A stretch of 64,000 nucleotides of DNA from Elmis aenea (Eukaryota; Arthropoda; Insecta; Coleoptera; Elmidae), in contig OX393578.1 of the NCBI GenBank assembly GCA_947652605.1, positions 54,691,415 to 54,755,414 on the forward strand, read 5' to 3'. The notes under the pieces were generated by a model. It made no database searches and was not told the DNA's origin. It saw nothing but the letters and a program-made list of their open reading frames with translations. Made by a program: the position numbers and the translations under genes. Positions within the stretch are counted from its first letter, which is position 1. Every line of letters starts with the position of its first letter. Shown piece by piece: positions 45,485 to 58,092 of the stretch.

Positions 45485-45617
45485 CTGTGATAGCCCAGGA
45501 CGTCCAAGCAGTTGAAGGAAAAAGTGTTAGCTTACCATGTGAAGTAACTCCTCCCGGTCACGACAAAGTGTACATGGTTTTCTGGTTCCAGTATGGATCG
45601 GGAATCCCAATTTACAG
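45485..45617 (+). CDS. Internal exon of a sidestep-like Ig-superfamily gene
   Basis: A 133-base exon bounded by a pyrimidine tract plus ACAG acceptor and a CAG/GTAACA donor. It starts after one base of a codon and ends after two bases of another. The frame encodes QDVQAVEGKSVSLPCEVTPP and then VYMVFWFQYGSGIPIY, i.e. the first beta strands of an immunoglobulin domain with the conserved Cys (B strand) and Trp (C strand). VYMV-x-WF with G-x-P-x-Y closely resembles the first Ig domain of the insect Sidestep family, cell-surface receptors that guide motor axons by binding Beat proteins. The next exon should begin by completing a Ser or Arg codon. Which family member this is cannot be told from one exon. 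Confidence 0.8.
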
Positions 45618-48365
45618 GTAACAATAGCCGATAAATATAAAAATGCTTCTAGGTCAACTTTTTAACCGCTAATTTCGATCGCTGGTATTGTTGTAATTTT
45701 TTTTTTGTATTTATAACCGCGCTGACATTTATATTTAGGCTGCGTCCTTATTTCATTAGTATAATCCCAATCTGTTGCGATTTAATGTTTAATTCTTTGT
45801 TAGCAAAGCGTTAAACAAAGGATTTTTGTTACCCAAGGGTAAAACTTTGCTATTATTTAGTAAAATCCTTTAAACAGTCATTGGAGGGTTAAGTAATTAT
45901 TAGACTTTAAAATGCTCAGTCACTGCTAAGTTTTAAAAAATTAACAATATACTTTATACGACAATTATTCAACTTAAGAGTTTATTTTTGGCGTTTCCAA
46001 ATTTTTAAAACATATTTAACACTTGTTTTTTTTTTTAAGTCAAATACATACAAAGCTGTAAAAACACTAGTGGTTTTTTTGACAAATACATTAGCATTTC
46101 TTTTTGTGAGTCATTCAATACATGAATTAATTTTCTTCGATAATTAATCCCCAAAATTTCAATAAAATCTCGCTTAAATACTTTACTTATGTTCAAAAAC
46201 ACATAAAGACGTCATATAACTCCAGTAGTTACGTTGGAAATCTACTTTATTAATTAAAACAGAAATTATTAGAGCAACAGGTTTTGTAAACCGTGAGGCA
46301 GAGGCGTTAACCGTCACAAAAAGTTCTACATTTTGACCTTTTAGACTAGACAAATGGTGGCGCAATAGCGTTGAAAAGTTTCATAAAGCACTTTCGAATA
46401 TTAGCCGTGTTTGTAAAAATTTATTGCACACTAGACAATCGCAAATCGACTGTACGTTATTGTATAGTTTCATATTATTATCGTGCGCTGTCTAATCTAG
46501 CGGATAAGGCGCCATTTTTCAAGATATACAAGATTAATACGTATTTCAAAAGTTCACTTCAACATTTACGAATTTCTAAGCGAACACCCATTTCATGCCT
46601 TCTTTCATGGCTAGGTAGGAAACATAAAAATGCGCCCTTGTTACTTAAAGTTTAACTAGTTTATTCAACAAAAAAATAACGAATAATACAAAAAAAGTGA
46701 CCCGCCTGGCTGTAATCGATAAATCTCTGGAATGAGACCACTTAGAAACATGGGACTTGAACCACACGATAGGTAAATCTTTGCGCAAACATTGTTTTTA
46801 CGCTTAAAGACTATTCTACGCACAATGGTCTAACAGACCCATTGGGTACGAGCGCGCAGCGCGAGTAGCATGATTATCGAATTATTCAATTTTGAAAAGC
46901 ATTAGATACGAGTGCTGTTTATAAATATTTGAGCAAATCGGTTGATTATCTCTAAAGATGACCGGCTTAGTTATAATCGATATATCTCGGGAACGGAGCC
47001 ACTTAGGGACATGAGAATGCAGCAATTTTACGCGCCAAGAGAATTCTACGCCCAAAGCTGGGTCTAGCGGCGCAGAAGTCCCAAAGGCGTTACGGAATCG
47101 CTAGTTTATTCAACCAAACAATAACGATTAATGCAATATTATTATAAAGTACAATTCTTCGTTAATTATTTACCACGACAATCTCTTTTCGAATCTTTCA
47201 GCGTCTGTTTTCGTGCTATTTAAATGTAACACCGTCTTTAATTCTGTCGTTTTAAATTATGACGAATTGTGACAGATCATTATAAATTTCGAAACATAAT
47301 AACATTGCTTCGTACGCCATTAAATACAAATCAAAATTTCGTGTATACGAAACTGTTAACTCTCGATTTAATAAGTGTTGGGTTTTATTAAATCATGCAA
47401 ACGGAATTCATTAAACTTGTGCTGCACAGCTGGAGTACAGTACATTAATAAAGTACATTTATATTCAAATCACACCCTAATATAGCTAATATGTAATAAA
47501 GATTAGAAATTCGGAAAATTTATGTCTTTTTTATTACTCGCCGTGCGTGATTTACTCGATACAATTATAACGGAAAGGAAATGAACATATTTTTGACACG
47601 CATTATTGAACTGGTAATAAGGAAGTAAAATTGAGGGAATGTACGCCTGTGTTATTCATTTATTCATAGAGTTACAACAGTTCTTTCAAAACAAAGTCGC
47701 GGTTGGCATAACAGTCGTATCCCGATTTACGACAATTCGCTTAGCCTTACGAAAATTTGCAGTCATCATAATTTTTTTATTGTAGAACAACTAAATCGTG
47801 GACACTTTTGCAAACTACGGGGTATATTTTAGAATTTTTATGTAATTAATTGCAGAAAGGTAATGAACAATTACCTTTTTTAAATTCTTGGAAAATTAAA
47901 AAAAAAATTGAATGAAAATAGAGTATAATAAAAACGTAATGAGTGCATATCTAAACGCTCAATCGAATGAAAAACAATTTAAGCAAACTTTAACTAGCCA
48001 AACATCTCTCCAAGTCTGATATGCCCGATTTATTCATCCTAGGGTTAACAAACTTTTGATGATAAATGATTAACTGAAACCTATTGTGTGTTTAATTTGG
48101 ATCCTTCTCGAGTACTTTTGGAAGATAAGTTGTCATATTTACAATTTTATGTTACCCTTATTATTTATTCTAATAGATTAATTAATTCTAAATACAATCG
48201 CGCATTAATAAAATAAACATATTTTGGATTATATTTATTACAACTAATGTGCACTAAACTTAAAATTGGAGTTTATAGGAACAAAATAATAGGACGATAC
48301 TATTTTGCAAACAAGATTTTATCTCAAAGTTACCATTATCTATCTTCAAACACAATAGTCCTTTG
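45618..48365. other. Probable intron of the sidestep-like gene
   Basis: No further exon was recognised. A degenerate direct duplication lies at 46652-47120: the ATCGATAwATCTC...CACTTAG block at 46692-46760 and again at 46958-47023, and CTAGTTTATTCAAC at both ends. The rest shows nothing. Confidence 0.4.
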
Positions 48366-48367
48366 TA

Positions 48368-48502
48368 TAGAGGGTTTCTTAAATTTTGCAAAAATAATCG
48401 GGAGATGATTCCTTATCGGAAATCAAGGGGGTTCCTTTATATAAAAAATGTTTGCTTAGACGTCTTCCTTCGATTTTCGCAATATTTAAGAAACACCCTG
48501 TA
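48368..48502. mobile_element. Short CAGGGTG-type MITE
   Basis: The left end TAGAGGGTTTCTTAAAT mirrors the right end ATTTAAGAAACACCCTGTA with a small gap. About 135 bp, non-coding. It is a miniature relative of the foldbacks. Confidence 0.6.
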
Positions 48503-48504
48503 TA

Positions 48505-50065
48505 ACGCCTTAAATACAAAATCACAGAAGCAGTTTGATAGAACATCAATTTTCCATTTAATACTCACAGTTATTTGTTTACCTTTATTTCAATTCATGG
48601 AAACATGGCAAACTTGATAGATTTTATGTATTTTTAGCTCCACTGAACTTCAAACCCCTAAATATCCAAACAAAACACATTTGACCCACACCACTTTCAT
48701 AATAAACTGCACAATTATTACCCAACAAGAAGATTTAAAAAAGTTTAGAAAACCGTTTCTTACATTATAAGTGTCTAACGTAACGAGCCTCTTCGTAACT
48801 TTTGTATTGTTACACTTAAATTGAAACGACATTATTGTGATAAAAGAAGTGCTAAGCGAGCATTTAACACGTCCTAACATCAATATTCCCCGTTTAATAT
48901 TCGCACATAGGCTCTCGAGCGAGAAACACGTTATTTTCTTTAATAAATGTACCCTCGAAAAAACTGTACACGCTTAAAGGTTCTCCGAGGCATATTTGTA
49001 TAGGAGAGACGGTGTGATGTATGACGAGTACATTAGTGTTCGTGTCCCCAGGGTCCTGCAGTAAATCATATCACGTGCTCCAAACACCAATTCACCCCAT
49101 TATGCTATACCCCCAACTTACAGGCTCCAATTTACGAACAAGGCTATGTAAAAATAGAAATGCCGTTGAAACAAATTATTCATCGAACTAAGTAATATAT
49201 CCTCCGTATATTACCTGCTTGGGGTAATAAAATTTTAAGAGGTAAACTGACGATGAGAATTTATAATCAATTACCACGGTGGCGTCTAGAATTCAAGGAA
49301 GAATACGAGGGTCAAGCAGAAACTAACGAGATTATTAAAAACGAGTACCAGCGCATTATTTCTTTCTTTACCTGTGATTTAGGGTTTAATTGGTTAACAT
49401 AAGCTACTTATAATCTACTTTATTTATAACTTGACTAACCCATAAGCGCTCATCGTTTTCACTTAAGGATAATCACATTTTTGCTATGAAACTTCTTCCT
49501 TACTCGTCATATTCTATTTGTTTTTATTTTATTCGTCAAATGGTGTACCAATTCAAGCAGGCAATCATATTAAACACACCTGGTTTGAATATGTACTGCT
49601 CTAGCAGCACTAGTTTGTATTAAACGGTTTTCAAGTTATGGCCAAAAATCTTCGTTACAAAAAAAAAACATATTATATTTTTTTTTAGTTACAAATTTTA
49701 TGCAGGTGATCATTTTTGTTAAATTATAATGAAAAAGGTTACAAAATTATATCAAGACAAATTTTTCGTAGTTTCTTCATATTGTTTTGTTTTATAGGTA
49801 CGTATTCTAATATCTCGGTCCTCTAATGAGAACACTGGGCATATGTGACATCTTTTCAAATGAGAACCCTTCATTTTCTTTTAAGAACACCTATGTTGCA
49901 ATGCTGTTTACAATTTGGTGCCAAATTTTATTAAAATTGCTGACATCATTACACAGAAACAAATTTGCTAAAAAATTATGCTTCTGATAACTTACGTATT
50001 TGAATGTTCGGAGCAAGATGAGCTACACACTTTTTTTTTTACATTGGAAGTAAAGCATTTACACT
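48505..50065. other. Non-coding sequence
   Basis: No supported gene or transposon. Confidence 0.4.
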
Positions 50066-50870
50066 GCCCGTCAAAAGTTTTAGACCACCTAAGTTTAACT
50101 AGAAAAGTGAAGTTAAAAACTAAAAATATTCCTTAAATATAAAAGAACTTTTTATTGAACAACATAAATACATAATATGCTTCCTCTATTTATCCAAGAA
50201 CGTGACGCAAAGCTCCTCTTACGAAGGACATTTTTGGCGGACCTTTCCATCGAGCTCTTCCCATACAAGGTCTATAGGAATAAGATTCAAAGTTTGTGGT
50301 GGCTAAATCATGTTATTCAAAAGACCCTCTGATTTTTTCATAATTAATAGCCTCTGCACAGGCTTAATTTGTGTTTTAGGTCATTATCCTGTTGAATGGT
50401 GAACGAATCACCAGGTGGTCGCAGCCCAGATAGCATAGCGTTCCCTTCCGAAATTCTTCTATACTGTCTATTTTGGTACACCAATGCGTCCTAATTGTAC
50501 AACTTCATTGACAGAAAAAAAGCCTCAGATTATTAGGAAACAACCCCCGTGCTTTACCATTGGCACCACACAGTCAGGTAGTTCCTTGCAGTACCGGAAA
50601 TCCGCGCACAACTGGAGAAAAATCGTTCAGAAACTGTGTCCGGGTTTTAAGTTAAAATACCAATAAGATAGCCTATTTTGTTGGGCGCATTGCTCTCAAA
50701 AAACACTTCTTTGTTCTCGAAATAAGAAGAAAAGGTTGCAGTTGGAGTGTGATAACCGACATAGGACAACAACCTATTTAAAAAACAAGATCCAACAGAA
50801 TACTTATGCCAAATGCTAATACATTTTCTAGTTCTAAGGTCAAGACAACAACTTTGGGGCACATTAAAAA
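50066..50870 (-). pseudogene. Tc1-like transposase relic
   Basis: Minus-strand frames carry VPMVKHGG (PTVKHGGGS block), FTIQQDNDLKHK (catalytic Asp within QQDND) and WPPQTLNLIPIDLVWEEL (Tc1 WPPQSPDLNPIE block with the catalytic Asp changed to Asn). Several stops are present. CTGCCCGTCAAAAGTTTTAG at about 50070 looks like the terminal inverted repeat at the 3' side. The matching 5' end was not found, so the element is truncated or diverged there. Confidence 0.78.
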
Positions 50871-52700
50871 CATTTTCTGAACATAAACTAATTTAGCACC
50901 AATTCACTGTAGGCTATTACGAGTACTCTTAAACGCCCAGTGTCCTCATGTCACAACTATTCGTCTGATTAATAACAAACTTAATTGCATAACGCTCATA
51001 TAGTCCCAACTGAAATATCTTTTATAAAAAAAACAAACAAACTTGAGCGGTAACGGCTTAAAATAGTGAAAATAGAGAAAAAAACTGGGTTCAAACTGTG
51101 CTGTTTGACGATATTTAAAAGAGTTTAAGCGTCTATCAGAACAAGAATAATTTAGATTCAGCTTTTAGTGAACAAGTGTCTTCCTGGGCTACAGCTTAAC
51201 GCTGGTAGGAAGAAATTTAACGCGAAAGAAATGCTATTTAGCATTAAAAATGACAACATGACGTCCTCTGAAAGCCTGTTACCGAAAAAACGTTGTTGCT
51301 GTTCAAAATATAATGCAATATGATAATAAAGACACCGATTCGGTAATAAACCATGAACTTAAGATTAAGTCCTCATCTCTAATAATAATTATAATAAATA
51401 AAAACGAACTGTGTGCTTGTCCTAAAATATATTACATTTTCAGTGTTGAAGTTTATATTTTTAACTCAACTTTCTATGCTATTTCGAATAAAAAATTACT
51501 AATAGTGTATGTAAAACAATTTAGCTTTGTTTTAAAGTATTTCCAACCCAGACAAATAAAGAATTTAGCAAAACATCGTTAGCCGAAAACAAGAACATCC
51601 AATATTCAACACAACCATTTAAAAAAAGCTAGAAATATGGCGTATATTTTGTTTTAAAGTTGCACGTACCATAAAAAGAAATAGTTACCTCATTAGGGTG
51701 AAACACTCGCGTTAAGAACAACCTCTCTATACATCAGAAGGCTCGTTACTTTTAAAATTGTATTGGCCTCTTGAAAAACAGCATTTTCTTTGAAGCTTAC
51801 AGTGTACAGTTCTAATTAAAAATTAACCTGTAAACTTATTAAGCCTAGCTAAACTCTATTTTAGCACTAAGGATACTTTAAAACCATGTTATTAAATGCA
51901 TCGTAATTTATCATATGCACTTGTTATTTAATTAACACGTAAAAAAAAAGCGTACCTACGTAAAAAAGGGTATATTATTGAACATTATCTTTATTGATAA
52001 CAGTTTATGGGGTACCAAAACGTATACCGAATGTATGACTGGTCTCTTATTGTGTGTTTATTTTAACACTCGCTAAAAAACAAAATAAAGTGTGTAAAAC
52101 ATGAAACTGTACATGCAATAAATAATGAACCTTATCTGAAAACGTCATGTCCAATTCCCTTCAAGTTCTACTGCAGTAAAACTACTCGGCAATTGAATAA
52201 AGGCACATGTAAATATGAAAAACTAAATTAGGCTAAAGAGGTGCTCAATTTACGAACTAATTTACATAGACGACATATTAACGACTGGGTTATCAAAATG
52301 TTATATGTCCACAAGCTGGATTTTAATTGTCCATAACTTTTATGAAACCACATCAGTCTTAATAAAAGATAATGACAAATGCAGGTTCATAAATGTGCTA
52401 TAAAATGTTTAAATTTACATTATGGTAATATGCTGTTTTATTCGTAATGATGTGTCGGTGTTAATGCTACTATGTATCAAAATGATTGGAAGGATTTTTA
52501 TTATGGCAAGCGCTTTTCAGGGAGAGGATTAGCATAACAGAATAAATTTTAAAGGAAATACATAGTTACAAGTACTTTTCATACTCCATTTCATTCGCCC
52601 AAGATTGAAAGGCGTTTTATTTTTATTTTTGCATGCAAAAGTTATTTCTAACAATGAAGTTTCAGGACAGATTTTTTTCTATTGTTGATACCGGAGTGAT
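50871..52700. other. Non-coding sequence
   Basis: No supported gene or transposon. Confidence 0.4.
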
Positions 52701-53284
52701 ACAGTTAGATTGTCGCACCCCTATAACTTTGTTGTTTCAGGAGTTTGGAAAAACAAATTATTAATGTAGAAAGTGTTTTTCTCAATTTTTTTTATGAATG
52801 TTTACTTTTTTAATGCACAATTGGATTTGGAATTAAATTTATTTTTAGAACAAATTTTTTAAAAGTATGTAGGGGAGACCGGGGATAAAAGTAAAATTTT
52901 TTTGTTTTTATTTAATTTCTCATAGATTATTACAAATTTTTTACATCCAAATTGGTTTAATGATAGATTGGACATTTGTCTTGCTTCCAAGATATTTATT
53001 TCGTGTGTTTCGTAAAGCAACTGTTAGAAAAAAAAAATTTCTTTAGTAAGACAGCTGTTACTTTCAACCTCAACATTGGGGCTAAAAGTAACAATGATTG
53101 GGGTAAGTTGTAACGGCAAAATAATTTACACAGCTCATAAGTAGTGGGTAAAGATATTAGTATTCATCAACAAAATTAATATTTTATTCAAAAATACACA
53201 TTAGCAAAATGAAAAAATAAAAAAAAATATCTTTGGTACAATACAAAATGATAAGTGAACAGTATGGCATCCCAGGTAAGGGCG

Positions 53285-53620
53285 GTCCCAAATTATTAAA
53301 TTTATACTGGATCATAATAACTGTTTGTTTTATTTAAAAAAAATCTAACCGCCCTTAAACTGACCGTCATTCATTAAATCAGTAAAAGAGGGTCAGGTTA
53401 AGTTGGGTTGGTTAAAGCTTTGTTTATATTAAGTTATAAATATTAAGGTAATAGAATAAAAACAATGGCGGCTGGTAGGAAAACCAAAAGTACCAGATCT
53501 TACCAATTTACATAGGTTTTATAATTTAAAATGCTTTTTAAGAAATGATTTAGCTTTACATACATTTCCATGATTAAACCGATATTATATACTGAGTTTT
53601 ATAATTTAATAATTTGGGAC
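53285..53620. mobile_element. Nested short TIR element
   Basis: GTCCCAAATTATTAAATT on the left mirrors AATTTAATAATTTGGGAC on the right. 336 bp, non-coding, within the preceding TA-flanked element. Confidence 0.6.
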
Positions 53621-53912
53621 TGTGAATCAAAAAGATACAACAAACTGGAAAATTATTCCGACAACTCTTGTATATTCTCATCTACGAAGAAAGCCACCAA
53701 TTATGTGCTAAGAGTGAACATTTGCAAGTGAAAACATTAATTGGGGTTGGTTGTAACACTTTGTTACTTTTGACCCCAAGTGTACACAAAAAAAATTTCA
53801 GGAAATCCACAATTAACCACGATTCTAACGTCAAATTGTATTGCATCCACCAATAGCCAACTAAATTTAGAACAAAATAATATAGGTACTTTTTTGTTCC
53901 TATTTTAGAGAT

Positions 53913-53960
53913 CGCCTAAAAGTTACTCGACGGATGAGACAACGCAGTAACTTTTAGGCG
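53913..53960. repeat. 15-bp perfect hairpin
   Basis: CGCCTAAAAGTTACT and AGTAACTTTTAGGCG pair around an 18-nt loop. The stem contains the AAAAGTTAC motif of the host element. Confidence 0.8.
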
Positions 53961-54265
53961 GAAAATGGTGACTCTGGCTGGCAAAAAGTTAACCTCTATG
54001 AGAGATGAAAACTAGCAATGTAGGTAGGGAGCTGGATGTAACTTAACATTGCAAAAGCGTTTAGGGCGATATAAAACAAAAATTAAAGAAACTATAGGCA
54101 CTGTTACAACCTACCCGTGTTACTTTTATCCCCGGTCTCCCCTACCTAATTTTAAAAAAAGTTGACTATCGCCAGTTTGATATATTTCTTATAGTAGAAA
54201 CAACATTTTAAAGTCATTTGTTAAAATATGGTAGCAAAGTTATAAGGGTGCGACGAGTCAAACTG

Positions 54266-55732
54266 AATCAGGTAAACGGTGCATGTACTATGAGGTCTAA
54301 CACCGATTTGAGTCACAAGGAATTTAAAAAATGAAAATTTAAAGATTGTTGTTGCGCGTAAAAAAATAAAAATGTACAATAAGCCATAAAATCAGTTAAT
54401 TATTTATTTATTATTAACAATTATTGCATTTAAATTTGAAAGAAATTTTTGCCCAACAATTTCAACCCTGGGATGCATTACTCATACAATAACGGCATTT
54501 AGATAATCCGGGCCTTGGAGACTCGACTTATAGTATTGGAAGAGTTTATAGGTTTGTTTTTAAATAGTGGAACGGTACTTACGTATTTTAGGAATAGATT
54601 ATAGCGAAATAGCATGCGTGAAGAGTTTATTTTGCTTGTCAATTGCTTTATTTAAGTCACATACGAGCGTTTTCGACGAATTCATTGCAGTAGATGCTTC
54701 GATAAGTGAAATAACGCAATTACATCTCAGTCCGACAGTTTTCGTTTTCCGACAAATACTTGGGTATAATAGTGTAAATAATGACGCGGTGATTAAAATA
54801 GTTTAAATATTTAATCATTTCGGTCAGTACTGTTCGATGAAGTCCTTATCAAATTTATGCATGAAAATGTATCGTTAAATTTTGTGCATTCGCCCCTCAC
54901 ATTAAGTAATAATTTGCATACCATGATCAGATATTGCATGTATGATATATGACTATAGCCTTTGAATAAAGGTCGATACACACACTATATAATAATTCTT
55001 CCGTATAATGTTACGCTAGACCGGGGATTCTATTTAGAAATATTGCTACTTTACGGAACTTGTGATCTTCTCTTTTCTTGCAGCCATTTTGTATGAATCG
55101 AACTAAATTTCTGCAAGTAGGTATGCAGTCGGTTATTAATTTATCTGATTAATTGGTATTATTACATAAATTACTTCAATTGCACTATGATTTATTCGCC
55201 CTAATATAACAGAATAGACGTTATATTTTGTGAATGTGCATAATAAGCTGAGCTTTTATAGTATTTTAATACAGGATTATCGTAATACCGATTACACTTA
55301 TTATTAAAGATAAAGATTACTTTTAGTATTCATCAAAAACATATTATATTGATATCAAAGATAGATTTTGCCATTATTAAAGTCCCAACGCTGTTTTTGA
55401 AAAAGGAAAAAAACGAAAATTTTTAAATCAAAGAAGAGGATAAACTTACAAAGAACATGAACAAAAGCCTTAAGCCAAAAAGTAGGGTAAGGTATGACAC
55501 GTTGTACATGGCGCACAGTGAAACAAACTGAATTTCGCACCTCTCAATATGCGTAACTAGTAGCACTCGTGCAGCAACTTGACTGCTATACCCATCACGT
55601 GGTTTTATTTTGAAATTTACCGTCTCTGTCTTTATTTGGTATTAATACGTTTGGTGTTTTGGGCACATAAAACTTTTTGGCAAATTTGAATAAGCGTTGT
55701 ATTTACCATTCCGTGTGTAGTATTAATATTGT
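54266..55732. other. Non-coding sequence
   Basis: No supported gene or repeat structure. Confidence 0.4.
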
Positions 55733-55736
55733 TTAA

Positions 55737-56055
55737 CCTTCTTCCCCACGGTTAGATTTTTGTACGTTGCTCTATGACGAGGTACCTGGGTACCAATGAC
55801 TAAGAAACTGCGAATATGTCATTTTATTATGCTGTATACCCGGGTACCTCGTCATAGAGAATAGCAATAATCAATTTTAATATTTTTTTTCTGCAAATTT
55901 ATTTAACAATTTTAATGTTTAATTGCGATAATATGTTTATCTTAACTAGTTTGAAGATGTCACAAAGGCTCAGAATTATATCAAAAGCCGGATACTGAAT
56001 ATTTTACGAATGAATATGAAAAAAGTACCGGGGTACCACGTCATGGGGAAGAAGG
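55737..56055. mobile_element. piggyBac-like MITE with TTAA target duplication
   Basis: Ends CCTTCTTCCCCA and TGGGGAAGAAGG are flanked by TTAA at 55733-55736 and 56056-56059. Three copies of a GGTACC-centred motif with an adjacent GTCATAG or its mirror lie at about 55772-55794, 55835-55857 and 56026-56046. 319 bp, non-coding. The layout parallels the TTAA MITE at 4516-5102. Confidence 0.8.
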
Positions 56056-56059
56056 TTAA

Positions 56060-56534
56060 ACAGGATACAATCCAATTATATCTGATATCTATTTATTACA
56101 TTGTGTTGTTTCAATTTTCGTAAACCATATCAGTGGTCAAGTTTTAAAGTCAGTTTGTTCAGCTTGACGTGGTGGGGTACGTTGGAACAAAAATAATGGG
56201 GCAGGTTGACACGAATTAACCTACCCAAATTATATCAATTTAAACTTTTACCTATGTTAATTTAAAAACTTGGGTTTTATAAAACTCTTTTAAAAAATTA
56301 TTGACAAATCGAAATTAGGGACAAAGTTTAAAACAAACCAAATAGGTTTTTTATTTTTTTTTAGAAAAATCTATTTAAATCAAAAAGATCTCATACAAAT
56401 AAATTTAAGGCTTATTTAATGGTCAGATACTTCGTCAGAGGTTAGATGTGTTTCTGTACATTCCTTTCAGTCATTGAAAATTTGCCAGCAGGATTGCGGG
56501 CGACGATTTAAAAGACATTAAAATGAATGACTTT
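56060..56534. other. Non-coding sequence
   Basis: GGTGGGGTACG and ATGGGGCAGGTTGACACG near 56170-56215 recall the pogo-like internal motifs but do not define an element. Confidence 0.35.
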
Positions 56535-56821
56535 GTTCTGGTCAGTGGCAGATTACCGCACAGGCGTATGAGGCGCGCGCCTCGGACCTCCGAAAAGGGG
56601 GCCTCAGAATCGTTGGGTTCGTCATCCTCAAAAACCAAAATTAAATTTTTATTGTCTGTTAATATGAGAATTATAAAATAATAATTGTAGGCAAATTGTA
56701 ATATCTTCTAAAACCTATGTTCATAGTGGGTAATAGCCATTGATGCCAATTAAAAAAAAAAACATGTTAAATTAAACAAAAATGATAGCCAATTTGGTTC
56801 CAAATCGCCAAAACTTGCAAC

Positions 56822-58041
56822 TAGGGTTTTTCGGATCCGGGTACCCGGATTCGGATTCGCCGAATCCTACAGCAAATATTCGGATTCGATATTCGGTCTA
56901 AGATTCGACGAATCTCGTATTAGGTCTCATTAATGCTAACACAACTTCAGAGAAAATACTTAATTTTGCAACAAATATTACGAAACGATTGTTTGACGGA
57001 GAAGACAAAAATGAAGAAACTGAGCATTCAACAGAGGGTGATTGCGGAATATTGCAGATGACGTTCAGTTGTTAACGATGGAAGAAGAGCTTAATCATAT
57101 ATTGGAAACGGTAAAATGCCTTATATTACCAAAGTCTCAAGATAAATTTACCTACTTAAAAAAAAAATGCATTATTTTCAAATGCCAAAATTAGAACGAA
57201 CTATTTAGAAAAAGTATATCGAGCAATCATAACAATTAAACCAAGGTCAACCAATTCAGAGAGAACTTCTCTGAAGATGAAGCAAAAAAATAACCCTGAT
57301 TTTTATCTTAAGATTTTGCATTTTTTTAGGTTATTTCGCTTATTTTTGAAAATAGACATACAAAATATTATATCATTGTAAAGAGAAAAAAATAATCTTT
57401 AAATCAGTCATCACCTACTACGATTGCCATTCAAAAAAAAGTTGTTTTGTCAAATATCTCGCACGGTAATTCATTAAAAAAAATCTGACTGTTGCCATCT
57501 TATAGCAAACCAAATCTACAAAACTTTTTTCCTTTGGCGTTTTTGTGTATTCGCAACAATAGCCGAGATATTTAAGTTTAAAAATTTTGATCGATTTCGG
57601 TTTTTTCGTTATATCACGCAAGCCATGGATTTTTTAAACAAAACAAGATCTGGTTATACACCCCTAAATAGCTAACTTTTGTCCCATTTGATCAACCTTG
57701 TATTTTCATTATTTACGGAGATAGTAATAGTGTCCCATGGAAAAGTGAAACACCCTGTATACTAATATACTTGTTATTTTACTTCATACTTTAAGACTTT
57801 AACAATGAAATACAGTGCCATTTTAACTAATTGAAGGCCGTGTTAGTAAAACCCATTGATGCGCTACTGACAAAACTGACAACCGCTGACAAATATTGTA
57901 AATATTGTACAATAATTTTTATAACACTACAATTCATTTAATTTTAGAACTGGATTCGGATCCGGATTCGGATTCGTAAAATAATCGTGGATTCGATTCG
58001 GATTCGTCGAATCCAAAAAGACCGAATCTTCCCAAACCCTA
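56822..58041. mobile_element. Nested hAT with TAGGGTTT ends and 8-bp TSD
   Basis: Ends TAGGGTTTTTCGG and CCCAAACCCTA are followed by GGATTCGGATTCG arrays in mirrored orientation. The exact repeat CTTGCAAC lies at 56814-56821 and 58042-58049. The terminal hexamer matches the hAT at 10379-11164. A solo CACCCTG end near 57750 lies inside. No transposase is recognised. Confidence 0.9.
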
Positions 58042-58092
58042 CTTGCAACCCTGCTTGCATCTGATTACAATGCACTGCAAGCCGATGTACTG

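Larger units (their letters stand above)
52872..54142. mobile_element. TA-flanked TIR element with GGGGATAAAAGTAA repeats
   Basis: Ends GGGGAGACCGGGGATAAAAG and CTTTTATCCCCGGTCTCCCC are perfect inverted repeats flanked by TA (52870-52871, 54143-54144). Related GGGG(C/T)TAAAAGTAAC motifs recur inside, near 53090, 53100 and 53762. The motif style and TA flanks recall the pogo-like element at 7168-8493, so a pogo-type origin is plausible, but no transposase frame is recognised. Confidence 0.75.
52702..54265. mobile_element. Outer TIR element (GTCGCACCC ends)
   Basis: The left end CAGTTAGATTGTCGCACCCC mirrors the right end GGGTGCGACGAGTCAAACTG, and similarity extends through TATAACTTTG and beyond. 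It is interrupted by another TIR element at 52872-54142. No coding region or clear target duplication is seen. Confidence 0.6.
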
